Positions 15,944-24,922 of a stretch of DNA of 64,000 bases are shown here, piece after piece. The position numbers and the translations under genes are program-made. The DNA lies in assembly GCA_964449775.1 (NCBI GenBank), contig CAYVBQ010000020.1, positions 1-64,000 on the forward strand. The letters run 5' to 3'. The first letter of the stretch is position 1, and every line of letters begins with the position of its first letter. The stretch comes from Fen-1258 sp964449775. Lineage in GTDB: Bacteria > Bacteroidota > Ignavibacteria > Ignavibacteriales > Melioribacteraceae. The notes under the pieces were generated by a model that was not told the DNA's origin, did not search any database, and saw only the letters and a program-made list of their open reading frames with translations.

Positions 15944-18046
15944 CTACTTTATCAGCACAAACTTTTTCGTTTCACTAAAAGTACCGGTCTGCAATCTGTA
16001 AAAGTAAACCCCGATTGAAAGATTACTTCCGTCAAATTTTACTTCGTAATTGCCCGGAAGTTTTTCTTCGTTAACAAGTGATGCAACTTCGCGGCCGAGG
16101 GTATCATAAACTTTTAATGTAACATTACTGCTAACCGGTATCCGATAACTGATCACCGTACTAGGGTTAAACGGGTTGGGGTAGTTTTGTTCCAAATAAA
16201 AATTTTGTGGGATCATGGGAAGATTTTCATCCCTTATTTCAGTTTGAGTGTTGGAATATTTTAAGATTAATCCCACATCACCTACCGCCCAGCCGTAATT
16301 TCCGTTATAATATTTCAAGTCATAAATCGGGGTACTGGTTAGTTGAACCCTTTCGTCCCATGATTTACCTCCATCATGTGTATCTAAAATTCTACCGTCG
16401 TACAATCCAACTGAACCTTCCAAAGAATTCTTCATAGAAATACAATAAGTGCTGAATATCGTGCCTTTATAATCAAACATCTTATACTTATTCCAGTTCC
16501 CACCAGCATCGGTAGTAACTAAAACACTATTTCCATTAGAAAACCAGGCCGAATCACCTCTAGCATCAACCGCGCCGTATAAAATCGTCACTCCAGAGAT
16601 TTTAATCCAACTTAATCCTCCAGCAGTTGTCTTATATAATTCATTGCCAGCAGTGATCCAACCCAAGTGATTGTTTGAAAACTTTATTTTATCTATTGGT
16701 CTAGCCAAAGGAAAATTGATATAACTATTCCAATTTCTGCCTTTATTTTTCGAAAAGAAGAGAGCAGCTTTCCCTTGATTAGAACCTGCTGCATAAATCA
16801 ATGAATCATTCACAAATTCAATATCGCTAATCCATTCAGCACTAAGTGTATCTCTACTCCATGTCTTTCCTCCATCGGACGAACTTAGAATAATTCCTCT
16901 TCCACAAGCTAAAATCTCTTGTTTATTTATGTATAAAATATCGTTTAATTCTTGTGCACCTGAATCGTGAACTTTCTGCCATGATTTACCTCCATCATTC
17001 GTAATAACAATCGTTTCATTGTTTCCGCATGTGGCGATATTCATTGAATCAAGAGGTGAAACACTGTAGAGGCAATTTGAAGTAATTGTAGGAGTGACAT
17101 ATATAAATGAAGTCCAGAAGTCAATGCTCTTCTTTATCAGATTTGAACCACTGACCGCAAGAGCTGTTTTATCTTTGAAAAATGAAAATCTCGAAGCGGA
17201 AATTCCTGTTTCTTTCCAATTAATGCCGCCATCAGGGGTGACGAGGATTTTGTTTTCCTTGATAATGGCTCCAACTTTTAAATCTATGAAGAAAACATTT
17301 TGAATAGGTTTATCAAAATAGATTTTGTTCCAGTTATTACCGCCGTCAACAGTTGTATAGAGAAACCCAACTAGATTTCCCAGTTGGTCAATCTGACCGG
17401 CAGTAAATATTTTTAAAGAATCGAGGCAAAATATTTTCATGACAGGACCAAACGAACGATCTGTGTTTACTTGTTTCCATGTTATCCCGCTATCGTTAGT
17501 TTTAAAGATGGAATAAGAGTTCATAGTTACGAATCCAACTTTCTCATTTAAAAAGAAAATAGATGCTGTCCCAGAGTAAGTTGTATTTGTTATATTAATT
17601 GTTGTCCATGTTTTCCCTCCATCGTCGGTTCGAATCAGAGAATTAAAATCACCCGTAAGAAATCCTTCTTTGCCATTTATAAAGAATATGTCGTTGATCC
17701 ATCTATTGGAATCAATTTCAGAAGCAAGTAACCAGGAGAAACCACCATCTGTGGTTTTGTACAGTTTATTCGAATCATAAGTTAAAGCCCATCCAGTTGT
17801 TGAATTAATAAAAAATATTCTTATAAATAATTCATTAACACCAGTATTCACTACTTTCCATGAGACTCCTTTATCAGTTGACTTCATTATTCGGCCAAAA
17901 GAACCTGCACAATATGAAGTTAAAGAGTCAAGCGTAACAATATCCCCTAAACGTTCGGCCTGTATTCTAGGATTCTGCAATACCCATTGTGAATTAATTA
18001 TTAATGGAGTAAAGACAAGCATAAAAAAAATCGATTTGAAATTCAT
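15944..18046 (-). CDS. Secreted YCF48/BNR-like repeat protein with type IX sorting domain
   Basis: The 700-residue protein has a signal peptide (about 1-18). About a dozen modules carry a DGG-x-W or GGKSW core such as STDKGVSWKVVNTG, DGGKTWTTINIT and NDGGKSWQKVHDSG. This is the BNR/YCF48-type beta-propeller pattern, so two propellers are plausible. The C-terminus repeats the sorting domain of its neighbour (YPNPFNPSTVISYRIP to ETKKFVLIK). In this family the propellers usually mediate binding rather than catalysis. It is the first gene of a two-gene minus-strand unit. Confidence 0.87.
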   Translation of the reverse strand: MNFKSIFFMLVFTPLIINSQWVLQNPRIQAERLGDIVTLDSLTSYCAGSFGRIMKSTDKGVSWKVVNTGVNELFIRIFFINSTTGWALTYDSNKLYKTTDGGFSWLLASEIDSNRWINDIFFINGKEGFLTGDFNSLIRTDDGGKTWTTINITNTTYSGTASIFFLNEKVGFVTMNSYSIFKTNDSGITWKQVNTDRSFGPVMKIFCLDSLKIFTAGQIDQLGNLVGFLYTTVDGGNNWNKIYFDKPIQNVFFIDLKVGAIIKENKILVTPDGGINWKETGISASRFSFFKDKTALAVSGSNLIKKSIDFWTSFIYVTPTITSNCLYSVSPLDSMNIATCGNNETIVITNDGGKSWQKVHDSGAQELNDILYINKQEILACGRGIILSSSDGGKTWSRDTLSAEWISDIEFVNDSLIYAAGSNQGKAALFFSKNKGRNWNSYINFPLARPIDKIKFSNNHLGWITAGNELYKTTAGGLSWIKISGVTILYGAVDARGDSAWFSNGNSVLVTTDAGGNWNKYKMFDYKGTIFSTYCISMKNSLEGSVGLYDGRILDTHDGGKSWDERVQLTSTPIYDLKYYNGNYGWAVGDVGLILKYSNTQTEIRDENLPMIPQNFYLEQNYPNPFNPSTVISYRIPVSSNVTLKVYDTLGREVASLVNEEKLPGNYEVKFDGSNLSIGVYFYRLQTGTFSETKKFVLIK

Positions 18047-18192
18047 AATGAATCGCCTTGTAGAAGTAATGTATTCCTACAACAACTATTATTCCATTGT
18101 TAAAATCTAAAATAAATGATCGAATTGCAATGACAATTCCAGCTCACAATGAATAGTTTTCGTATGGTTGGAAGTATTTGCGGGTGTGAACG

Positions 18193-18222
18193 AAAAAGGG
18201 CCGATATGACTCGACCCTTTTT
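18193..18222 (-). terminator. Terminator after the aconitase gene
   Basis: AAAAAGGG (18193-18200) pairs with CCCTTTTT (18215-18222), with two further CG pairs inside after one mismatch. On the minus strand the stem ends in a T-run 11 bases after the aconitase stop. Because it is A/T-symmetric it could work in both directions. Confidence 0.85.
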
Positions 18223-18232
18223 GAAATGTGCT

Positions 18233-20767
18233 TTATTTTTTCTTTCGAACAATTTTCTTTACTGATTTTTTTACAGGTTTTTTTGCCACGACTTTTTTCT
18301 TCGCTACAGTTTTTTTGACAACTTTAGAGATTACTCTTTTCTTAATCACTTTTTTCTTCGGTGTAACTTTAACGGTTTTCTTTTTACCCGCCGGTTTTGC
18401 TTTCTTAACAACTTTTTTTACCGGCTTCTTAGCTATTTTCTTAACTGTTTTTTTAGCAACCGTCTTTTTATTTGCAGCTACTTTTTTCTTACTTCTGGCT
18501 TCTGATTTCTGAAAGCTCTTAGCTATCAGATTCAACGCTCCGCCGGCTTTGAACCACTCAATTTGTCCGGCATTAAATGAATGATTGAGCAATATTTCTT
18601 CTTGAGAACTATCATTGTGTTTGATGATCAGAGTAAGTTGTTTTTCCGGGGCAAAATCATTCAACCCGACTAAACTCAATTTATCATCTTCCTGAATCTT
18701 ATCATAATCAGAAGGATCTGCGAATGTTAACGGAAGCATTCCTTGTTTCTTCAAGTTCGTTTCGTGGATGCGTGCAAAACTCTTTGTGATGATCGCTTTA
18801 CCACCAAGAAAGCGAGGTTCCATCGCGGCATGTTCACGTGAAGAACCTTCGCCGTAGTTCTCATCACCAACTACAATCCATCCGACACCTTGCGCTTTGT
18901 AATCGCGCGCAACTTCGTGAACCGATTTGTATTCACCTGTGAATTGATTTTTTGCTTCGCCTGCATTCCCATTGAATGCATTAATAGCACCAAGGAACAT
19001 GTTCTTAGAAATATTATCTAAATGTCCACGGTATCTTAACCACGCACCGGCTGGAGAAATATGATCTGTCGTGCATTTGCCCTTAGCTTTTAGAAGCATC
19101 GGAAAGTCAACAAAATCATTTCCATCCCAGGGTTTGAATGGTTCCATAAATTGTAATCGTTGACTTAGTGGATCAATCATAACATTTGTATTGAAACCAT
19201 CTTCTGATGGAGCGATGAACCCTTCCGTATCTTTTTCGAAACCTCTCAATGGTAACTCATCGCCATATGGTGGATCAAGTTTTACATGCTCACCAGTTTC
19301 ATTAACCAAAAAATCCGTTTCGGGATTGAATGAAAGACTTCCTGAAATTGCAAGAGCAGTTACAATTTCAGGACTAGCCACAAAGGAATAAGTCTCCGGA
19401 TTGTTATCATTTCTCTTGGCAAAATTTCTATTGAAAGAATTTACTATTGTATTTTTTTCACCCGTTTTAACATCCATTCTTTTCCACATACCGATACATG
19501 GACCGCACGCATTAGCCATAACAGTTCCGCCAAACTCTCTAAGTGTTTGAAGCTGTCCGTCACGTTGGATTGTAGCGCGGACTTGCTCGGAACCCGGAGT
19601 GATTATGAATTGTGTTTTTGCTTTTATACCTTTTTCAATTGCTTGACGGGCAATGTTTGCCGAACGGTCAATATCTTCATAACTGGAGTTTGTACAACTA
19701 CCAATTAACGCTGCGCTAATCTTATCCGGAAAATTATTCTCAACAATTGCTTCTTTCATTTTTGAAACCTTCCATGCTCGATCTGGTGTGAAAGGTCCAT
19801 TGATATGAGGTTCGAGTTCGTTCAGATTTATTTCGATCAATTCATCAAAATATTTTTCCGGATTGGTATAAACATCATCATCTGCTTTAAACAGATCGGA
19901 ATTATTTCTAGCCAGAACTGCTACATCAGCACGATCTGTTTTTTCTAAATACGCTGCCATCTTTTCATCGAAGGCAAAGAGAGAAGTTGTAGCACCAATT
20001 TCAGCGCCCATATTGCAAATTGTACCTTTACCCGTGCAAGAAATTGAATTAGCTCCTGCGCCGAAATATTCTACTATTGCGCCCGTTCCACCTTTAACAG
20101 TTAGAATACCGGCGACTTTTAGAATCACATCTTTAGGTGAAGTCCAACCGGAAAGTCTTCCGGATAGTTTAATGCCGATTAGCTTTGGCCATTTCAATTC
20201 CCACGGCATTCCAGCCATTACGTCAACTACATCAGCGCCGCCAACTCCAATTGCTATCATTCCAAGTCCGCCTGCATTTGGTGTATGAGAATCCGAGCCG
20301 ATCATCATTCCGCCGGGAAAAGCATAATTCTCTAAAATTACCTGATGAATAATTCCCGCGCCGGGTTTCCAGAAACCAACTCCGTATTTACGAGAGATGC
20401 TTTCCAGAAAATCATAAACTTCTTTGTTCTCATCAATTGCCCTCTCAAGATCTTCTTCCGAACCGGATTGAGCAACGATCAAATGATCGCAATGAGCGGT
20501 TGCAGGTACCGCTGTTGATTTTCTTCCCGCGTGCATAAATTGAAGAAGAGCCATCTGCGCTGTTGCATCTTGCATTGCAACTCTATCCGGACCGAAATCA
20601 GCAAATTCTTTTCCTCGCTTTAAAGGACGGGTGGCTGGTTCCCAAAGATGTGCGTATAAGATTTTCTCTGCGTAGGTCATAGGTCTATTAACAACCTTGC
20701 GCGCTCTTTCAACTTTCTCTCTATAAGTGGAGTAAACTTTTTGAATCATATCAAAGTTTGCTGTCAT
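18233..20767 (-). CDS. acn: Aconitate hydratase with a lysine-rich histone-like C-terminal tail
   Basis: The protein has 844 residues. Residues 1 to about 755 are a complete mitochondrial-type aconitase, with SHTPNAGGLGM, the first cluster Cys in SCTNSSYEDID, the other two in ANACGPCIGMWKR, and the swivel-domain GEGSSREHAA. It interconverts citrate and isocitrate using a 4Fe-4S cluster. The last 85 residues (760-844; bases 18236-18490) are almost only K, V, A, T and P: I count 40 Lys, 2 Arg and no acidic residue. They resemble bacterial histone H1-like tails. Normal relatives end near residue 755. The frame is continuous and a terminator follows directly, so the tail appears to belong to the gene. 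The start has a GAAGGAA site. Confidence 0.95.
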   Translation of the reverse strand: MTANFDMIQKVYSTYREKVERARKVVNRPMTYAEKILYAHLWEPATRPLKRGKEFADFGPDRVAMQDATAQMALLQFMHAGRKSTAVPATAHCDHLIVAQSGSEEDLERAIDENKEVYDFLESISRKYGVGFWKPGAGIIHQVILENYAFPGGMMIGSDSHTPNAGGLGMIAIGVGGADVVDVMAGMPWELKWPKLIGIKLSGRLSGWTSPKDVILKVAGILTVKGGTGAIVEYFGAGANSISCTGKGTICNMGAEIGATTSLFAFDEKMAAYLEKTDRADVAVLARNNSDLFKADDDVYTNPEKYFDELIEINLNELEPHINGPFTPDRAWKVSKMKEAIVENNFPDKISAALIGSCTNSSYEDIDRSANIARQAIEKGIKAKTQFIITPGSEQVRATIQRDGQLQTLREFGGTVMANACGPCIGMWKRMDVKTGEKNTIVNSFNRNFAKRNDNNPETYSFVASPEIVTALAISGSLSFNPETDFLVNETGEHVKLDPPYGDELPLRGFEKDTEGFIAPSEDGFNTNVMIDPLSQRLQFMEPFKPWDGNDFVDFPMLLKAKGKCTTDHISPAGAWLRYRGHLDNISKNMFLGAINAFNGNAGEAKNQFTGEYKSVHEVARDYKAQGVGWIVVGDENYGEGSSREHAAMEPRFLGGKAIITKSFARIHETNLKKQGMLPLTFADPSDYDKIQEDDKLSLVGLNDFAPEKQLTLIIKHNDSSQEEILLNHSFNAGQIEWFKAGGALNLIAKSFQKSEARSKKKVAANKKTVAKKTVKKIAKKPVKKVVKKAKPAGKKKTVKVTPKKKVIKKRVISKVVKKTVAKKKVVAKKPVKKSVKKIVRKKK

Positions 20768-20898
20768 GTTAAATTCCTTCTTATTTGTAAACAGTACAAA
20801 GATAAAAAAAAATGTGTTTTATTATTGTGTTATTTATTACCACATTATGGAGGCTGTACGTAATACTCCGATGAGATGTATCCGAATTGCAATATTGG

Positions 20899-23070
20899 TT
20901 ATTTGGACACCATACTTAATGCAATTCTTTGTTTAGGAATATCCACCTTCAAAATAGTTACCTCAACAATATCACCAACCTTCAACAAGTCCAGCGGGTT
21001 TTTCACAAATTTATTTGCGATTTGCGAAATATGAAGCAGACCGTCCTGCTTAACGCCGATATCAACAAAAGCACCGAAGTCAACAACATTTCTAACAGTT
21101 CCTTTTAATTTCATTCCTTCTTGAAGATCTTCCATTTTAAGCACATCACTTCGCAATATCGGTTTGGGCATCTCTTCACGTGGATCGCGCCCGGGTTTTT
21201 TCAAGTTTTCCAGAATATCTATAAGAGTTGGTTCACCGATTCCAATTTCATCTGCAATTTTAGATGTTCCTTTTGTCTTCACAAAAAGATCCACAAGATT
21301 TCCTTTCTCGTTTATATGTGTAGTTGAAAGATCACAAAGTTTTAAAAGCTTTGTTGTTGCTTCATAAGATTCTGGATGAATGAAAGTGTTGTCAAGTGGG
21401 TTTTCACCGTTTGCAATTTTCAAGAATCCGGCGCATTGTTCGAATGCTTTTTCACCCATTCCGGATACATCCATCAGTTGTTTGCGGTTTGTAAACCTTC
21501 CAACTTTATCGCGGTATTTAATTACATTGTTCGCAATTCTTTTGTTAAGACCGGAAACATAATTTAACAACGAAGCCGACGCCGTGTTTACATCAACGCC
21601 AACGTAGTTCACACAACTAACAACAACATCATCCAATTTTTTAGAAAGTAGTTTCTGATCCACATCGTGCTGATATAATCCTACACCAATAGATTTCGGA
21701 TCAATCTTAACAAGTTCGGCAAGGGGATCGAGCACACGCCGAGCTATAGAGATATTTCCTCTCTGACTTGCTTCCAGATCCGGGAATTCTACTTTTGCAA
21801 TCGGGCTTGCTGAATAAACAGAAGCGCCGGCTTCATTCACAATCAAGTAGTGGCAATCAAGTTTATTCTCTTTGATGAGATCGGCTATTAGTAATTCGGT
21901 CTCTCTGCTGGCGGTACCGTTACCAATTGCGATTAGATTTATTCCGTATCTCTTGATCATTTCAAGGAGAATTCTTTTTGCTTCCGTTGATCTGTTCTGC
22001 GGCGGATGCGGATAGATAGTAACGCCTTCAATATATTTTCCGGTTGTATCAATCACCGCGAGTTTAGAACCCGAATAAAAACCGGGATCGATTCCCAAAA
22101 TATTTTTACTATTAATCGGAGGCTGTAAAAGAAGCTGGCAGAGATTAGAGGCAAAGATTTCAACTGCATGCAGATCTGCTTCTTCACTTAATTGATTGCG
22201 TACGTCTCTCTCGATAGAAGGATAGATCAATCGCGAGAATGAATCTTCAACCGTTTCATTAAGAATATCATCGAATACAGATTCATCATAAGAAAAATAT
22301 TTGTCAAAAATTTCATTAAGTATTTCCGGCTTATCATAACTCAAAATGACTTTTAAGAAAAATTCCTTTTCGCCGCGGTTGATTGCAAGCAGCTGATAAG
22401 GTTTTAGTTTATTGACTGGGCAACAAAAGTTATGGTAAACTTCGTAAACATCTTTTTTGTTCGCTCTGAGTTCTTCTTTCTTTGTGTCGGCTCTTGTTGA
22501 AACGATTGAGGCGTTATCAAATAAAAACTCGCGTGCCGCTTGACGAACTTCGGCAGTTTCACTTATCATTTCTGCGATTATATCTTTCGCTCCTTGCAAT
22601 GCGTCTTCTATTGTGTTAACTCCCAATTCCGGATTGATATATTGTGAAAGCACTTCATCAAAATCGCCTTTGAACTTTGGATTTTCGAGAATGAATAGCG
22701 CCAACGGTTCCAATCCTTTTGCTTTAGCAATTGTACCGCGTGTTTTTCGTTTCGGTTTATATGGAAGATAAAGGTCCTCAACTTCCTGCAGCTTCATAGC
22801 GGCTAAAATTTTATCGCGAAGTTCATCGGTTAATTTACCCTGTTCCTCAATACTTTTAAGGACTGTTTGTTTTCTTTCTTCGAGTATGGTCAGATAACCG
22901 AGGCGATCTTCGATCTGACGCAAGTAATCTTCATCCAATCCGCCCGTGTGTTCTTTACGATAACGAGCGATAAAAGGAACCGTAGCTCCTTCGCCGAATA
23001 AATTTATTACCGAGTTAACCTGTTTTTCTTGTACGTTTAATTCTTTTGCAATAACGAGAGGAATGTTCAT
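20899..23070 (-). CDS. tex: Tex family RNA-binding transcription accessory protein
   Basis: The 723-residue protein has the normal Tex length and order. The N-terminal helical domain has FGEGATVPFIARYRKEHTGGLDE. The YqgF-like RNase H fold has ILGIDPGFYSGSKLAVID. The helix-hairpin-helix modules show VDVNTASASLLNYVSGLN and GRFTNRKQLMDVSGMGEKAFEQC. The S1 domain occupies the last 75 residues (LKGTVRNVVDFGAFVDIGV). Tex binds nucleic acids and influences transcription and RNA turnover, but its exact role is debated. It is a single gene; the 131-base gap to aconitase holds no evident signal. Confidence 0.95.
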   Translation of the reverse strand: MNIPLVIAKELNVQEKQVNSVINLFGEGATVPFIARYRKEHTGGLDEDYLRQIEDRLGYLTILEERKQTVLKSIEEQGKLTDELRDKILAAMKLQEVEDLYLPYKPKRKTRGTIAKAKGLEPLALFILENPKFKGDFDEVLSQYINPELGVNTIEDALQGAKDIIAEMISETAEVRQAAREFLFDNASIVSTRADTKKEELRANKKDVYEVYHNFCCPVNKLKPYQLLAINRGEKEFFLKVILSYDKPEILNEIFDKYFSYDESVFDDILNETVEDSFSRLIYPSIERDVRNQLSEEADLHAVEIFASNLCQLLLQPPINSKNILGIDPGFYSGSKLAVIDTTGKYIEGVTIYPHPPQNRSTEAKRILLEMIKRYGINLIAIGNGTASRETELLIADLIKENKLDCHYLIVNEAGASVYSASPIAKVEFPDLEASQRGNISIARRVLDPLAELVKIDPKSIGVGLYQHDVDQKLLSKKLDDVVVSCVNYVGVDVNTASASLLNYVSGLNKRIANNVIKYRDKVGRFTNRKQLMDVSGMGEKAFEQCAGFLKIANGENPLDNTFIHPESYEATTKLLKLCDLSTTHINEKGNLVDLFVKTKGTSKIADEIGIGEPTLIDILENLKKPGRDPREEMPKPILRSDVLKMEDLQEGMKLKGTVRNVVDFGAFVDIGVKQDGLLHISQIANKFVKNPLDLLKVGDIVEVTILKVDIPKQRIALSMVSK

Positions 23071-23193
23071 TTCATAACCTGATTAGTTTGAGGTGTAAAT
23101 CAAGCGGATATTGATGAGAATATCTACTTGAAAAAGATAAGATATTTTTACGGAGATGCAGAACTGAATTTATCTTTGTAACTAAGCTGAGAA

Positions 23194-23226
23194 AAACATA
23201 AACCGCAGAGGCACAGAGACGCAGAG
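23194..23226. repeat. GCAGAGGCACAGAGACGCAGAG repeat tract
   Basis: A GA/GC-rich tract with spaced GCAGAG units overlaps the 3' edge of gmhA. It resembles a short intergenic repeat I have met in many environmental genomes; I cannot confirm this without a search. Confidence 0.4.
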
Positions 23227-23227
23227 T

Positions 23228-23821
23228 TTATCCATACAATTCTTGCTCAACCAACTCACAAACTATATGCGCAACTGTAATATGTCCTTCTTGAATCCGC
23301 TGTGTGTTTGCTGATGGAATAACGATTGGAAGATCAACAAGATCTTTTAGTTTGCCGCCGTTGCCGCCAAGAAGTCCAACAACAAACATTTTTTTCTCGT
23401 GAGCTTTTTCAACAGCTTTGATCAAATTAGGTGAATTTCCGCTTGTTGAAATAGCCAGCAAAACATCGCCTTCGTATCCAAGACCTTCAATGCTGCGTGC
23501 AAAAACATTTTCAAAGCCGATATCATTTCCGCCTGCGGTAAGATTTGATGTATCTGTGGTAAGCGCAATTGCCGGAAGCGCGGGTCTCTGTATGTGATGA
23601 CTCAATCGTATCATCAATTCAGTTGCTATGTGCTGGCAATCAGCCGCACTGCCGCCATTACCGCACAGCAATAATTTCTTTCCGTTGCGATATGCTTCAG
23701 CAAGTGTTTGCACGGCTAATAAAATTTCAGCCTTGCAAGCGGATTCCATCTGCAGTTTTACTTCGCTGCTTTCTTTTAACGAATCAACTATGAATTTTTC
23801 TTTATCCAAAATTTTCCTCAT
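23228..23821 (-). CDS. gmhA: Phosphoheptose isomerase (SIS domain, GmhA-like)
   Basis: The 197-residue protein is a single SIS domain. It has the GmhA signature LLCGNGGSAADCQHIATELMIRL and the later segments LLAISTSGNSPNLIKAVEKA and IPSANTQRIQEGHITVAHIVCELVE. GmhA converts sedoheptulose 7-phosphate to D-glycero-D-manno-heptose 7-phosphate, the first step of heptose synthesis for LPS. No other heptose gene lies nearby, so specificity rests on motifs. It is read alone on the minus strand. Confidence 0.9.
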   Translation of the reverse strand: MRKILDKEKFIVDSLKESSEVKLQMESACKAEILLAVQTLAEAYRNGKKLLLCGNGGSAADCQHIATELMIRLSHHIQRPALPAIALTTDTSNLTAGGNDIGFENVFARSIEGLGYEGDVLLAISTSGNSPNLIKAVEKAHEKKMFVVGLLGGNGGKLKDLVDLPIVIPSANTQRIQEGHITVAHIVCELVEQELYG

Positions 23822-23911
23822 CTGAGTTGCTAATCAAAAATAACAAAGTTTACTATCATTCTCCCAAAATTTGCTATACAATCTGAAAGAGCACCTTCAA
23901 GATTCTCCCCA

Positions 23912-23933
23912 GGATCCAGAATCGAGTATCCAG
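23912..23933. repeat. ATCCAGAATC-type dispersed repeat
   Basis: A short ATCCAG-repeat tract upstream of gmhA shares its core with 7008-7040 and 14427-14513. Confidence 0.4.
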
Positions 23934-24018
23934 TGACAAGCAATAAATTTAGATTGTTCCTAAAACCTACATTCACTAAGTTTGCCCTAAACTTTTCACA
24001 AAAACAAACGAGCAATGC

Positions 24019-24783
24019 ATGAAAAAAACAATTCTATTCTGGATTATTGCAATAGTTGGCACACTGGTTTTTGCCTTCTATCAACGTGTCACCGGTCCCA
24101 CTTACGCTCTTTCGGGTTCAACAAATTTTAATGGAAAAGAGATTAAGTACAAACTTGAGAGGAGCCACAGTTCAAGCTCAAATTATCATCTGGAAATAAA
24201 AACCGGCGATGCTTCCATTCGCGGCGTCTTAACTTATAAGAAGTTTAACACCGAAAATGAGTTTACAGAAGTGACTATGAACGGTACAGAAATTTTGACT
24301 GCAGAACTTCCGGCACAAGCCCGTTTGGAGAAACTTGATTATTATATAAAATTGTTTAAAGATGATTCTTCAGTTCAAATTCCATCCGGTAAAGCTGTTA
24401 CTATTCGTTTTAAGGATGATGTTCCTATTTGGCTTTTAATTCCACATATTCTTGGAATGTTTTTAGCGATGATGCTCTCCAACCGAACGGGTTTAGAATT
24501 CTTTAATAAAGAACCGAAACTAGACAAGCTGGCTTTGTGGACTATCATAGTTTTATTCATCGGCGGATTTCCCTTGGGTTTTGCAATGAACGGATTTGCA
24601 TTTGGAGAGATGTGGGGCGGTTGGCCGTTTGGAAATGATGTGACCGATAATAAAACTCAGGTTGCATTTATTGCATGGCTTATTGCATTCTATTTTATAA
24701 AGAAAAAGAAGAATGCTAAACTTGCCGCACTTCTGGCTGCAATAATTTTGCTTGCGGTTTATTTGATTCCGCATAGTGTGTAA
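24019..24783 (+). CDS. Integral membrane protein of unknown function
   Basis: The 254-residue protein has an N-terminal hydrophobic helix (about 4-20). A polar beta-rich domain follows (about 28-130, for example YHLEIKTGDASIRGVLTYKKF). Four more helices lie in the C-terminal half (about 135-155, 172-193, 213-226, 230-250). I do not recognise a characterised family. The layout suggests an extracytoplasmic domain held at the membrane. It precedes the OPT transporter by 139 bases that contain inverted repeats, so joint transcription is uncertain. Confidence 0.7.
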   Translation: MKKTILFWIIAIVGTLVFAFYQRVTGPTYALSGSTNFNGKEIKYKLERSHSSSSNYHLEIKTGDASIRGVLTYKKFNTENEFTEVTMNGTEILTAELPAQARLEKLDYYIKLFKDDSSVQIPSGKAVTIRFKDDVPIWLLIPHILGMFLAMMLSNRTGLEFFNKEPKLDKLALWTIIVLFIGGFPLGFAMNGFAFGEMWGGWPFGNDVTDNKTQVAFIAWLIAFYFIKKKKNAKLAALLAAIILLAVYLIPHSV

Positions 24784-24787
24784 ATAA

Positions 24788-24869
24788 GATCACGAGCAGG
24801 ATCATGATCACGAGCATGACTTTAGACTTTAGAAAGATGTTCAACTTATTCGTGATCATGTTCGTGATC
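24788..24869. repeat. Four GATCACGA boxes in inverted array
   Basis: GATCACGA occurs at 24788-24795 and 24806-24813, and its complement TCGTGATC at 24850-24857 and 24862-24869. The arms could form a hairpin or serve as a binding site. It fills the gap before the OPT transporter gene. Confidence 0.6.
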
Positions 24870-24922
24870 GTAATCCTGATCATCATAACATTTTTTCAAT
24901 CCTAAACTATAGGAGATAATGA

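Noticed and set aside
18228..18512. 94-codon plus-strand frame rich in Phe and Thr
   Set aside because: It is the complement of the lysine-rich aconitase tail (AAG/AAA becomes CTT/TTT) and has no ribosome site.
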